A stretch of 64,000 bases of DNA from Hofstenia miamia (GCA_004352715.1 SCFE01000091.1:854331-918330); one strand, 5' to 3'; counted from the stretch's first letter, positions 23,214 through 35,663 are shown. The notes: generated by a model not told the origin, from the letters alone. Made by a program: numbers and translations.

Positions 23214-25299
23214 TGTAATATCCTCTACCAGGCATTATCACTGTTAATCTACTGTTAGCTGTGTTATTGCAGGTAAGGATTTACTTGTTGTTACTGCTTG
23301 ACTAGTTTCTTCTGCTAGCTTATTTAACCTTGATTTAACTGTTCACTTTTTAGGTGATGAAGCCATGCAGTAACCTCTATGACGATCTTCTAGTGGGCAT
23401 CTGCCTGAAGTGGATCTTCACATCCATTTTCACCATTCCATCCAATGCTTGAGTGCCACTTCTCAGCTCAATCAAGATAGCTTATGTGTACCCTACATTA
23501 GCTCAGTGCTTACTCAAGACATGACACAACTCGACTTAAACTCTCTTGTGTGAAAGTGTTATATCTATTTGCAACCTGAACTGTTACTAGTTGTTCATTA
23601 AATGTTACATGTAGCCATTACCGAAATATATTGGCTTATTTAAATAAATTCTATTCGAACAACTTCCTAACCTACATTTATAACTTACTACATGTATTGG
23701 TCGATTATAGGTCATAAATTTAGATCTAAAATAATATTAAGATNAACTAAGGCTAAAAAAGATAAGGTTAAAAAGCTGCAATAAAACAAAAGGACACGCA
23801 CAAACAAAACAAATATAAATTTTAAAATATTTACAAGATATTAACTGCATTTTACATTCCTCTAAAATTTGTACTAATGATATCTTGAAGTTAAAAATAT
23901 ATATAAATATACAAAGTTTGAAATTTACTGAAAATTTTCATATAATTCGATATTTCTTGATAAAATGAGGTTAAGAAATCTACATAATTTATTAAATGAA
24001 GCTTTTCCTTGTTTTTTTCAGAAATTTTAATTGTTTGAGTTTATCTAAATTTGAAGTAATGTATGCTTCACTCAACACTCTTAAATATTTTTAAAATAAA
24101 TGTATTCCTGTAATAAATGTAAAAAATACCTCTGTTTCTCCACATGCATTTGCATATGCTGTCAAGTCATAAATGTATAATTAATACGCTAAGCAGTGTT
24201 ATATTTAGGAAAACCTAATATTGAAAAGATAAATCCATCCTTATCAACGTATGACTGCATCAAGCAGAGAAGTTCTAATCTTATTGTTAAAGGATATCCT
24301 GAACCAAGTTGTCAGACGAATGACAAATATTTCAATATTACGAAAAAGGAAGGATCATACAATGTGGTTGCTTTGGAAATATTAAGCTTAAGTTCTTATA
24401 ATTTTCAAATTTCTTGTGAGAATTCTGAGGGCATTGACACTAAAGAATTCTCAGTAAATAACACATGTGGTAAGTCATATCTACATCACGTAAAATGTTT
24501 TCACTCTTCAAAAAGTTTCAGATTTGATAAATAACTTACTTGGTGAATGACTATTACTGATATGTGGGTATGTGTTCGTATTTTGGGGCTTTGAACTACT
24601 TATGGTTTGGCCAACGTACAACCATAATTCGCGGCCAATGGCCTGCTATGTCTTAAGCTCTTATGTCTGTAACCAGCCACGATCTTAAAACTCATATATT
24701 GATAGTAGCAGAACAAAAATTTAAAATTTGTTGTTGTTGCAGACGGAATAAAACAGGGATTATCCTTATTAGAATGATGAGTTAAATTCAAGACGAACGT
24801 AGGTCCAGATAATTTTTTAGTAATGTGGTGAATATTATTTACAATAAAAATTTTGCGGGCGAGAATGGCTGCTATACCAAATTCAGGGCAGGTCTATAGC
24901 CCTTAACATGAAGGCNCTCAATTAGCTCAACATTGTATTAAATAATCAAACTGTTAACAAGATGAAAAATAAGAATTCTAAGTAAAATTCTTTATCAAAT
25001 TCTTACAATAAATTTCAATGTAATAGTAATTCCAAAAGAAGTACCTGTCGATTCAAATTTAAACTTCTGCCAAGATGGCAGCTATAAAATAATGTAAGCA
25101 TCGTTTAGACAAAAGTATTTTTATCAACAAATACAAATATCTCTTTTTTGACACATATTTTATTCTTGGTTGCATTTTACAAATTAATCTGAAATAATAG
25201 CAACTGATCTGAATATAATATTTTTAATCAACTCCTTTTTGATCTTATTCTCTTCTGCAATGTTTGCAGCTTATTTCTGATTATTTGGATGATGCTACA
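23214..25299 (-). mobile_element. Solo LTR (LTR-1 family) with a foreign contig scaffolded inside
   Basis: Starts TGTAATATCCTCTACC, ends GGATGATGCTACA, and is flanked by a perfect 4-bp duplication TAAA (23210-23213, 25300-25303). The LTR runs 23214-23743 and 24917-25299. Between them are N, 1171 unrelated bases, N, while ~185 bp of LTR (present at 14049-14232) are missing. A real insertion would keep both LTR halves, so the inner contig is misplaced. Confidence 0.8.
24209..24469 (+). CDS. Internal exon encoding an Ig-like domain
   Basis: A 261-bp exon between acceptor TTATATTTAG and donor GTAAGT, in phase 1 at both ends, the usual class for exons encoding extracellular Ig modules. The translation includes VKGYPEPS, typical of the Ig B-C region, then EGSYNVVA and YNFQISCENSEG, resembling the F-G region with its N..G turn. 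The two positions normally holding the disulfide cysteines read Leu and Ile, so the domain would lack the canonical bond; a fibronectin-III fold is the alternative. It lies in a contig bounded by single Ns inside an LTR, so its gene is elsewhere in the genome (or the contig is foreign), and no partner exons are seen here. Confidence 0.5.
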
Positions 25300-25303
25300 T
25301 AAA

Positions 25304-25699
25304 CATGGAATTATTTTTATAATAATATTGACAAAAAACATATGTAATGGAAATATAACAAATTTGTAGAGACATGTGGAATGGAGTGAGCTAGCTATAC
25401 ATAAACATGATGGAATATATCTAAACAAAATGTTAATAAACTAAATAAAAATTTCGCAATTACCATATACAAGGACTTAGAGTGAGTACAGGAGGGAGGT
25501 GAGGAATGAAATGGGAATTACTATACATTAGAATCTAAAAGATTAATAAAAATCACATATAATATAAATTTCCATATACCTAGGAGAAGGTGTTTTACTC
25601 CATCATCAATTAGTTTAGAACTGATGGGTGAAGAATTATTAATCTTTTTGATATCTAAGCAAATTTTTTAACATTATAACACATGTGTATTAAATTACC
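25304..25699. other. AT-rich spacer, nothing recognised
   Basis: Lies downstream of the minus-strand polB gene. No clear gene or repeat. Confidence 0.4.
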
Positions 25700-28600
25700 T
25701 TTATGACCATATGGTAGTGTTTCTATGCTATTAACAAGATAGTGCTTGTTATCATAGCATGACAGGGTGATATGGTTTGAAGTCTCCACACTAATTGAAT
25801 GCCCATGTGATCAGATCCCAGTCTTTGGATGATACCCTCTTCCAGAAGAATATTCTTGAACAGATCAAAATTCATTGTCTGCTTTGCAGACTGGGTTACA
25901 CCTTTTGCACTGGACTTCTCCAATATCTCATGACTTTCACTCATATATTCAACAGAATATAGTTTCAGTTTGAGTGCAACTACATGGTTTAATACACCCC
26001 TGTCAATGCATCCTTCACTTTAAGGTACACTTTTTATTCACATCACAGTCATCACAGTATGGGGGTGACAATATTGGATAATCTGAAAAGTCAAAATGGT
26101 GGGAGATGAGGGCAAGCTCATTGTACAAATTTTCCATCTTAATTTTATAGAATAACCAGTCTGTGTCAGAATACAATAATGTAATTCTGTTTTTAAAAGA
26201 TGGTTTCATAACCTCATAATGGAATTTGAACATTAACAACTTGGATAGATCAAGGATAGCCATACCAAGATAATTTGAATGATTCCATTCAATATCCTTT
26301 TGCCTTAACATGACCTGAACCAAATCCTCACTGACAATGTTATATGATTTAAATTCAGGTTTTTTTATTAACTTTTCCACAGATTCCAGATCATGTGCAA
26401 ACTTTATTTACCCAATTTCTTAAATTTTCTATGCACTTTCCAAACACAGCATTCAACATTAACTTATAGAATGCCTTCTCAAAATCATTTTATGCTGCTT
26501 TGCATTTGTTGGTGTTTAAATCAATATATGATTTTAAAAACAGGACTTGTCTAAATTCAAGAGCCTTGTGGAATTTTGTGATTTTCAAACAACATTCAAC
26601 ATAGAATTTCAAGATTTCATAATGCACAATGTAATTTTCTTTTTTGTAAAATGTTTGCACAAGTTGGGTATGGGTGCTAGCATTATTTTTAATTCATTTT
26701 TTATCTAAAACTGGTATGGCAAAAGGTGCTTGTCCTCAACAACCATTTTATGAGGAGCCAGGGGGAAATCAAAGTGTTCATTGTGAAGATAATCTGGATA
26801 TTCCAAATCCATCGCCAGCATGTACCCAGTTTGTGATTCTTGAGGTGTGGACAATATTTCTTTGAGTTTTGCTGAAGAATACCTCAGTCCACCCACAGGA
26901 AGGCACAGGGACATGGTTCTGGAGTAGAGCCCATTCATATCTGTGAAAAATCTGAAATTTCTCTCCTTCTCAGGGTCATAGACCTCCACTAACAGGTTGT
27001 TTGCCTTAAAATATCAGCTTGAAAATATAGAACACATACCCCATGAATTCTAGNTCAGAATACAATAATGTAATTCTGTTTTTAAAAGATGGTTTCATAA
27101 CCTCATAATGGAATTTGAACATTAACAACTTGGATAGATCAAGGATAGCCATACCAAGATAATTTGAATGATTCCATTCAATATCCTTTTGCCTTAACAT
27201 GACCTGAACCAAATCCTCACTGACAATGTTATATGATTTAAATTCAGGTTTTTTTATTAACTTTTCCACAGATTCCAGATCATGTGCAAACTTTATTTAC
27301 CCAATTTCTTAAATTTTCTATGCACTTTCCAAACACAGCATTCAACATTAACTTATAGAATGCCTTCTCAAAATCATTTTATGCTGCTTTGCATTTGTTG
27401 GTGTTTAAATCAATATATGATTTTAAAAACAGGACTTGTCTAAATTCAAGAGCCTTGTGGAATTTTGTGATTTTCAAACAACATTCAACATAGAATTTCA
27501 AGATTTCATAATGCACAATGTAATTTTCTTTTTTGTAAAATGTTTGCACAAGTTGGGTATGGGTGCTAGCATTATTTTTAATTCATTTTTTATCTAAAAC
27601 TGGTATGGCAAAAGGTGCTTGTCCTCAACAACCATTTTATGAGGAGCCAGGGGGAAATCAAAGTGTTCATTGTGAAGATAATCTGGATATTCCAAATCCA
27701 TCGCCAGCATGTACCCAGTTTGTGATTCTTGAGGTGTGGACAATATTTCTTTGAGTTTTGCTGAAGAATACCTCAGTCCACCCACAGGAAGGCACAGGGA
27801 CATGGTTCTGGAGTAGAGCCCATTCATATCTGTGAAAAATCTGAAATTTCTCTCCTTCTCAGGGTCATAGACCTCCACTAACAGGTTGTTTGCCTTAAAA
27901 TATCAGCTTGAAAATATAGAACACATACCCCATGAATTCTAGCTTGAATAAAATTCAATTCTGTCTCATCATGTATTGGATCAAGTGATACCCTTGTATG
28001 TTTTAGCATTGCATGCCAGCGGAAATTGGATAATGTAAAAAAGTGGGCAGAGTTTAGCTTGTATGTCTCCATGCTTTCCAAACAAAATTCTCTTATGACA
28101 TCCAATAGTAATAATATGTCCAAAAGTAAATAATTGTTTAAAATTTTTGCAGCTGCCTAAGACCCATGTGTTTTCACATTTGTAATCCAGCTCTTCCTGA
28201 GTTAATGGGATTTTACCAGTCAATCTATCTCTCCAGTTCTCCAAATCTGGGAGGCTCAATTCATTAAATTTCATGAAACTATCAAACCAGGAGTAAGGGA
28301 ATACACCCTTTCCATGGGAGAATGCATCAGCTTTTTGTTTCCCCATACTGTCATTTAAAAATTTATACTTGTCCACTCCAATATTTTTTGTGAGGTTTGA
28401 CAGACTATCACTTATGAACCAGTAACAATCCAAAAATCTAAGTTCTTCATATGTGGGTTTGTAAACTTCATGTTTATTGTTATAACCATCAACTGGCACC
28501 ATTAAACTTAGTGATAAAAAAACCTCAGAAGTGCATGGAATACACAACAATTTCTCTGCATCTTTTTAACAGAATATGCATATCATATTTGCTCCCATTA

Positions 28601-30239
28601 TGCATAAAAACTGGTGTAAATTGTGGGCTCAAATTTAAAATATTACAATTATTATGTGTGATGCCTCTTATTTCTCCAGAAAAATGACAATGATCTATGA
28701 CTTTGACATTATTATGAGCAAATGTGTTTCTACAAAATATACATCTTATTGCTGATGACAACATGGCTCTCTGCTGCTCCTCTGATATCAGTCCATGATG
28801 GCATTGCTTCATCTCATAGGATTGTTTTGCCAATTTGCATAAATGATTCCACCCCTGTTCTATACATTGTTTGCCAGTATATATCTTGCATGTTAATAAT
28901 TTGTCCACACTACTTGTTGCCACACAGACACCAGATGGAATTTGTTCGACTTTGTTCATATATAACTTGTAGACAGGTTAGGCTGCACACTGTGGACCTT
29001 TCTTGAAATTGCTTCAATATCAAGATACCAATGATAGGTACATAATTCTGTGCTGCAAATGCTTTAAATTTGATTTTATCTGAATGATCTGGAAATGTAA
29101 TGTTGGGCTCCACAACTCTGCTGCATTTATTCTCATATTTTCATAAATATTCCTGTTTTGTAAACCCAGATAAACATTTTGGGCAGAAAAATCCATCACT
29201 TCTGTTTTTAAAAAATCAGAGACATGTGTTCAAATTTGTGATTTCAAGGCTCTTTTCTTCCTCTTCAATCAACAATAAATTGGCTGTCTTCTAATGATGC
29301 TATGGAGACATGTACACAGGTACAAGACAATGATCATTTAGCAAATATAGATTAATGTTTATAGAGTTCCACATTTCAAAAATGGATACATCATTAATTG
29401 ACAGCAGGAACATCAATCCAGATTATTTTAACTCAGGAAGAAATTTTTTCATTCATGTTATTTGATCAGAATGTTGGACTTCAGGGTGGAGACATACTAA
29501 TACACTGTAGATAAAACACAAGTTTGATTGACAGGTTTTTGGATTTACAAAGAATTTGTTTCTTTTAAGGTGGTCAGGTAATGGAATATGAGACCCTCCA
29601 CATGATGGTCAGTATTTAAAAATGTGAAGCCCAACTCTATTGATGTTTTTTAATATGAACCCATTTCCATTCATATCATAAATACAAATATAATTCGAAA
29701 TTTCATCAACTAGGTTGTAGAAATTTGTTTCATTAAGACCTGATCAAAAAACTGATATGGGGTGTGATGTTGGGTGAAGTCCTACAGTCTTTTCTTCCTT
29801 GTTTTCCACTGGTCTCACCATCTCAATTTCACACATTAAATAAATTTTCATGGAATAGTGTGTGGAAACCTCATTTGAAATTACCTTATATATTGCCTTG
29901 TAATGGTTTGAGAATGCTTCATAAACATTGATTGAGTTAAGATTGCTTGATAAATAATTTGAAAAAGCACCCTGACATGCATTTTCTGATCTTTGTATGG
30001 CAAATTCATGGCTATTGTTGGTGTTCAAAGCTGAACTTGACAAAATCTCATTTGAATGCTGTTTATCAATATGACTGTAAACTGATGGTTTACTCCCAAA
30101 ATAGGTCTTACAAAATAAACAAAAATTAACTGTTGTTCACTTATGTCTCATACAGAGGTGCAAACTCACTTGTTTTGGACAGGGGCTCATGTATGTGCAC
30201 AAACCACAAAAATACTGAGACGTTGTCGTTGGTCTAAAT
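25700..30239 (-). pseudogene. polB: Polinton-type DNA polymerase B, near full-length but decayed
   Basis: Minus-strand series of frames in the canonical order. Two C2H2 fingers (CGLCTY...HLCMRH; CLFCKTYFGS...HIDKQH, with TGA between). An exonuclease-I-like LDIEA near 29015, reached by a frameshift. A CxxC...DHCHFSGEIRG...HNNCN knuckle near 28680-28770. FMHNGSKYDMHIL. EELRFLDCYWF and KGVFPYSWFDSF (exonuclease/terminal protein region). Palm motif A TDMNGLYS near 26930. LEYPDYLHNEHFDFPLAP. Motif B KLMLNAVFGK near 26450. Motif C LLYSDTDWLFYKI near 26160, with Trp where Ser is usual after DTD. Then the thumb (SAKGV). It should replicate element DNA by protein priming. Stops and frameshifts throughout make this copy inactive. 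An exact 888-bp repeat (26166-27053, 27055-27942) is an assembly overlap. Confidence 0.85.
26166..27942. repeat. Exact 888-bp duplication across a contig join
   Basis: 26166-27053 and 27055-27942 appear identical and are separated by a single N (27054). Both copies contain polB motifs A and B. Perfect identity plus the lone N points to unmerged overlapping contig ends. Confidence 0.85.
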
Positions 30240-31228
30240 AGACCATGTATTAGTAAATGATAAGGAATTATCAATTTTTGAAACATAAGTATTTTAAAAA
30301 CATTGGATAGAATAATTTAGATTTTAACATAAAAAGCAAATCATTTTTTTTCAAAGATAGAATCATTTATGTTTTTGACAAACATTGGATTTTAAAATAT
30401 ATTAACCACAAAGAGAAAAATATGCATAAACTCAGTATAGGAGAAAATAGTAATGTAATGTAAAACATGTAATCAGTAATAGTTAGATAAAAATCACATA
30501 ATATACATGCATTATTTAAAATAACTTTTTAAACAAAATTAAATTTAAATAAATAAGCATTAACATCTTGTGATTACCCTGAAAAATTGGGTATCAGGTA
30601 AAAAATTTTCAGTGTATTGTAAAAACATATAATCAATAATATATAAAAAACAAATGATACACATGCATTATTTAAAATAACTTTTAAATGAGATTACAAC
30701 ATTAAATAGTGTGCTCAAAAAGTAAAACATTAAAGAATTACCTATCAATTAGTGTAGTGATTTGAGTAATTTAAAATAATAAGAGACAATAAATTTTAAC
30801 TTGTGTGTGAGTCATTTATTATTAGATTCATTGGCAAAACCCCCTTTTTTCATGTGTATGAGATTTCGAGAAAGATTTTAATTCCCCATTTTTTTCTAAT
30901 TACAAACATCTTGTTCACACATTAGTAATAATGCAAATTCATTTTTTGAAAATTTGCAACCAGGGAGTAACACGTTTTTTTAAATTAAAATCAGTAAACC
31001 ATTATTTTGCTTTTCAATGATGTAATAAATCATCTTGTTTGTAACATGATGTTTTTAAAAAACCTCTAATTGATTTTCCAATTATATGACAGGAATTTGA
31101 TTCTTTTTAAAAAATGCTTGGTAAATCACACCAAAATAATTGTGTTCTACCATGTTTTCAAATTAAAAAAATGCTGACTGTATATATATGTAAAAAACTT
31201 GAAGCTTTGTTCTTTTAAAAACGCAAAA
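30240..31228. other. AT-rich spacer with a diverged tandem duplication
   Basis: 30437-30545 and about 30598-30700 are related (shared TACATGCATTATTTAAAATA), spacing about 160 bp. No coding signal. Confidence 0.5.
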
Positions 31229-32240
31229 GATGGCAAACAAAATTTCAAAAAAAGACATGCTAGGTGATCTATTCACAAAGTTGAAGGAGTGTTTTGAAAC
31301 ATCATAGTGTTTTGTGTTGTAGACGTACTTGGTTGATGTACACCACCAGACCTGGTTTGGTTATCATAACCCACCATCATTTTGTCAACTCTATTCTCAA
31401 AATTTTATGACCAGTCATTGAAAATTTCCAAGTTTGATTAGACTCTTCCAGAATATTGTCAAAGCTAAAAACATTTGTTTAACTCATTTAATAAAAATAG
31501 TTCATGAAATATTATAATGAGATGTAATTTAAAAACCCTTTTGTTTTAATAAAATGAAAAACGTGCATTACATTATTTAAATGGGAAATATTATAACAAG
31601 TTGCAATGTAAAAAAAACCTGATTAATAATTTTTTACATGAATAATCCATATTTTAGGTGGTGGTGGTGAAAATTAAAACAAATACAAAACATTGTATAA
31701 TAAATATTCTTAGATAATATATTTTAAATAGATAATGTCCTACACTGCCTCATTGAATGACACATCTAATGGGTCTTTATACATGTTTTCCTCTATGATT
31801 TGGGAGAGATGGAACCCTGTTCAGGTTTTGGCAACAGACTACAAAAATTCACTCTATTGGTAGACCAGCTGGGCATATATAAAAATTTGGGTAAACTGGT
31901 AAATTATGAGGATATTCCACTTACAAACAATAAAATATTAAAAGTTCAATTTCACCCATCAGAGGCGCAGTGTACTTGTGACACATGTTTTGGTGTTGAC
32001 AATGAAGATTGTATAATTGATACATCAAAATTTGAATGGATATGTGGTGAAAATCTCCCACATACAATTGCTTCAGTGCAAATATTAAAAGCCAACATGG
32101 ATAAGATGTACAAAGATGGGTTTTCATTAGAATTTGCAATGTTGCAAATTTTTACATTGCTAGAAGATAAAGACAGGGGTATAACACTTTCTCTTAATCA
32201 TGGACATTATTTAAAATTGTGTATAGTTGATAATCTATAA
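31229..32240 (+). pseudogene. Unrecognised gene remnant, Cys-containing, in a Polinton-like neighbourhood
   Basis: Starts with a 25-codon frame at ATG 31229 (MANKISKKDMLGDLFTKL) closed by TAG. A second open piece follows an AG near 31320 (TYLVDVHHQTWFGYHNPP). A 143-codon frame runs from ATG 31809 to TAA 32240 (MEPCSGFGNRLQKF...CTCDTCF...FEWICGENL...HGHYLKLCIVDNL). The last has coding-like composition and a CxCxxC cluster that could bind metal. I do not recognise any part. It sits head-to-head with polB copy 2, about 1 kb away, so it may be another gene of the same element. Joining the three pieces into one gene is only a hypothesis. Confidence 0.4.
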
Positions 32241-32715
32241 ATAAAATGTAGCTAGTTTAGTATTTATCTTTTCATACATACATACATGTATACATCTAAT
32301 TAAATAACAAAGTACAAGAAAATACTAACATAGATAATCATTGCATTTTTTAGAAACATTACCAAGTTTGTATAACCTTAAATACTATTTGTTCTAAAAC
32401 CTAGCATGAGTTAATAACTAAAAATATTTATTTCAAGTTAAAACATTAGCAAAATTCATATAACAACCCAGCTAAAAAAATAATTTTGTTCTAAAAATTT
32501 AACATAGGTTAGCTAAAATTGGAAAATTCATATACTATTGTATATTGCCATATATTTTTTTGTTTTAAAAAATTTAGTTTACTGAGTATTGTATTTCATT
32601 AGCAGAAATTAAAATCATTCCTACCCAAAAATTATAGGCTTCCAGCCTCCAGATCTTGAAAAGTTTATTGGTTCTTGATTTTAATTGGATCACTTGATTT
32701 TAGTGGGTATAAAAC
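32241..32715. other. AT-rich spacer
   Basis: No coding signal. Ends at the (AGA)n tract of a LINE tail. Confidence 0.4.
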
Positions 32716-33567
32716 CCTAGTAGAAGAAGAAGAAGAAAAATCTATATTCAGAAATTGTTTTAATAATAAATAGAAATACTGATAACAAATTCTGAAAGCG
32801 TCAAGAAAATAATACAAAATTAAACAAAAAAAAGAAAACAACAAATATTTACAAATAAAAAGTGGTTAACTTGGGCTATTGCTAGTTTCTATTAATAGAG
32901 TAATCAGGATTATAAAATTTATAACCTCGCCATTTCAGTTTCTTTATATTATAAGTGCAAAAATATTTTTTAATATCCATTTTAAAGTTTTTTAATCTAC
33001 TTATTTATTTAATATATTTTGGTAATTCATTCCACATATTTATAGCTGTGTTTAGAAATTAAATTTTCATTATTCGCTTCTTATACCTAATAGGTTCAAT
33101 TATGTGCATTCTTTTATTTTGTTTATTGACTAATTTTGCAGAAAGAAAGTCATTTTTGTAATATGGGAAGGTATTGTTAACAATTTTGAAGAAATGTTGT
33201 TAAGACATTTATATGGAAAGGTATTGTTAACAATTTTGAAGAATGTTGTTAAGACATTTATATGGATGTAACTTTGCCAATGTAGAAATAATTTTGAAAT
33301 TTTTCTATATTCATTATTCTTATTAAAGCTAAAATTATTTACTGCTACTTTGATAGCCCAATTTAGTTGCACTTGGAATTTCCTGAGAAATTTTTTGTTT
33401 ATATCTGTGTAGAGTATATTGGCATAGTTGAAATGACTTAATATTAGAGCATATATAAATTGAGTTTTTGCTTTAGTTGGAGGTTTTTGAGAAATTAAGT
33501 AAATTGCTTTAATTGAAATAGCCATTTTTTTAACAACATGATTTAGTTGCTCTTCAAAATTTAAAGA
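32716..33567 (-). mobile_element. 5'-truncated LINE, family A, with (TTC)n tail
   Basis: On the minus strand: the C-terminal part of a reverse transcriptase ORF (33130-33525: PTKAKTQFIYALILSHFNYA then TDINKKFLRKFQVQLNWA), the region after the RT palm in CR1/Jockey-like LINEs; a ~400-bp 3' region; and a terminal TGAATATAGA followed by a TTC-repeat tail. Other copies lie at 35506-36620 and 40105-40345. There is a small frame-neutral duplication near 33180-33250. Confidence 0.8.
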
Positions 33568-33623
33568 GTATCCCTTAGAAAAAATTATTACACGTTTTAA
33601 AATCAGTTAATAAACAATATAAA

Positions 33624-33935
33624 ATGGTTGATGAAGAAATTTACAGGAGAGGAAAACTCATAAAAGCTCTCCAAGATGTCAGAGATAACCCTATCAGCAA
33701 GCGAATTTCCCCAATGGATCTTCAAATCAGGGAATGGCGTGAGATGATGGATGTGACCTCGATGGAGACGAAATATGGTCGCTCTATAAAGATAAAACTA
33801 GACAGAAATGAATATTGTTATTTACCCTGTCGTTATACCTGCCAGATCAAAGATGAAGATGTGCCCTTGTTGATTGGGGGTAAGGTAACAATACTGTCAC
33901 CTGGAGGACATTATGTAAAACAGTCTTTTTGTTAA
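33624..33935 (+). CDS. Small OB-like protein of an element-associated family, copy 1
   Basis: An intact 103-codon frame from ATG to TAA with 'tataaa' directly before the ATG. N-terminus is basic (RRGKLIKALQDVRDN). The core pattern is METKYGRSIKIKLDRNEYCY then LPCRY, DEDVPLL, GGKVTILSPGGHYV. The same pattern (NTRYGIAVKISLDNGFYYL, RYVNALG) occurs in the minus-strand gene at 37269-37800. The alternating beta pattern 'T+YG..I.I.LD....YLP.RY...I.DEDV..L' resembles short single-domain proteins common in invertebrate mobile elements. An OB fold with a nucleic-acid role is my inference, not shown. It is unusually intact compared with its neighbours. Confidence 0.5.
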   Translation: MVDEEIYRRGKLIKALQDVRDNPISKRISPMDLQIREWREMMDVTSMETKYGRSIKIKLDRNEYCYLPCRYTCQIKDEDVPLLIGGKVTILSPGGHYVKQSFC

Positions 33936-35051
33936 AATTTATATCAAAAAATGTAAATATTTTAGTTTTTCCAAATGTGTTTTATTTAGACATGTAGAAT
34001 TCTAAATGTTTTTATTATTAACAACACCTGTGTACTTAAGTCTACAACATTATATGCATAGATTATTTTTTCGCTAAATTATGTAAAATTAACTATGTTT
34101 AATGTAAAGTCTCTCTTTTATTACGAGTTACATTACCATTAGTAAAATTCTTAAAAAAATAAATGTAAATGCTAAAATTATCATTTGCTTAAATTACAAA
34201 ACAAAAATATACCTTTCACAGATATTACATTTTACAATATCAAACATTGTTAGTAAATCGTGAAAATATGCTTCTATCAGTAAAAATTATTGTTTGCTTA
34301 AATTACAAAACAAAAAATACACTTCTCTGTTTATTATAGGTTTCATCAACAATAATATCAAATAGTAAATTCGTGAAAAACTTATTACAATTTTCAATAT
34401 CAAAAATAGTGTTAGTAAATTTGGGAAATACGTAACAAACACTATAATTAACAGATGTTTTAATTAATTACTAAACAAAAATGAGGAAAATATAATTTAT
34501 AGAAGAAATATTATTATACATTCAATTTTAATCAAAAAAAAAAGCTTACCCATGAAATCACAGTTTAGTCAATGTGAATAAAAACACTGGTTTTGAGAAA
34601 TATTTTCCAAACAAACAATACATGTTAATAGTTGAAAATATAAAAATTAATTTTTAATTAATAATTATTTTATTATTATTAAGATGGTTAATTTAAACAT
34701 GATATTAAAACATTGACATCAAAATTATTATTTTTGACAATGATGAGTAGAACGAATTTGCTTGCATGGTTTTTATTGTAATACCAAAAAACTTTACCAA
34801 AATTATCCAATCATTCAATTAGTTTGTGTTTTATACCAATTACAAAAATATTTATCATTCTCTCTGTAGTTTTCTATTTGGATGGTTGGTTGTTAGTCAT
34901 GGCATTGTGTATGAAATCAAATGTTTTTTTCGAGTTACTTTGAAATGCATTCAACAGCATCTATTACATTAAGGAACTGTTGATTTTAATAGATGAAAAA
35001 CTCTATATTATTACAGTGCGTCAATCAAAGGAGAATTTTGACTGTTTCCAG
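33936..35051. other. AT-rich spacer, nothing recognised
   Basis: No coding signal; possibly intron or UTR of the flanking plus-strand genes. Confidence 0.35.
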
Positions 35052-35335
35052 GACATATACAGAAAGCTTTCAATTGGTATCAACATAACTTCCATCATAT
35101 TGGGTTTACAGACGGAAACCTAACAAATGAGCAAATGATTACTTTTATCAAATCTCTGAATGTGTCTGGTAGAATAGAAACTATGTTTTGGGGATGCGAT
35201 AGAATGAACTGTGAGTTTTTAAGTTGGTTAATATGTCAGCATGTAGAAAATTTACTCAATCACGGTTATCAGTACCCGCAGAACATGGGAAATTCTATAG
35301 ACTGTATAAAAGACTATTTTACATTTCTACATTGA
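35052..35335 (+). CDS. C-terminal exon/ORF of unknown element gene, copy 1
   Basis: After a plausible acceptor (TGTTTCCAG) the frame runs about 94 codons to TGA: HIQKAFNWYQHNFHHIGF, then SGRIETMFWGCDRMNCEF, LICQHVENLLNHGYQYP and CIKDYFTFLH. It looks alpha-helical with scattered Cys. I do not recognise it. A near-identical copy lies at 39738-40010. The stop codon and the ~110 bp after it (35302-35420) are clearly related to the Polinton-like TIR at 18509-18620, where the last codons read CIKDYYTF. This gene therefore probably abuts the TIR of a related element. Confidence 0.5.
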
Positions 35336-35505
35336 ATGAACACTCAAAAAGGTATATTATTATCACCATTTGCTAATAATCAATGTAAATTTAAAAGTGT
35401 ATTGTAAAACCACTGTAACTAATAATGATTTTTACTAGTATTATTTTTTATAAAACTGTACATGTAGAAGGATGTGTAGAAAACAAAACTATATTTTTAT
35501 TTACT

Positions 35506-35662
35506 AGAAAAAGAAGAAGAAAAATTTATATTCAGAAATTGTTTTAACAATAAATAGAAATACTGATAACAAATTCTGAAAGCGTCAAGAAAATAATACA
35601 AAATTAAACAAAAAAAAGAAAACAACAAATATTTACAAATAAAAAGTGGTTAACTTGGGCTA
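35506..35662 (-). mobile_element. LINE family A 3' tail fragment
   Basis: Same 3' region as 32724-32883 with an AGAAGAAG tract and TTTATATTCA (one base off the shared motif). Broken by the contig join at 35663. Confidence 0.7.
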
Positions 35663-35663
35663 N

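Noticed and set aside
26674-27754. Two identical plus-strand 63-codon frames
   Set aside because: Antisense to polB motif A and doubled only by the contig overlap.
26166-27942. Tandem duplication of polB domains as a biological feature
   Set aside because: Exact identity and the single N at the seam indicate overlapping contig ends.
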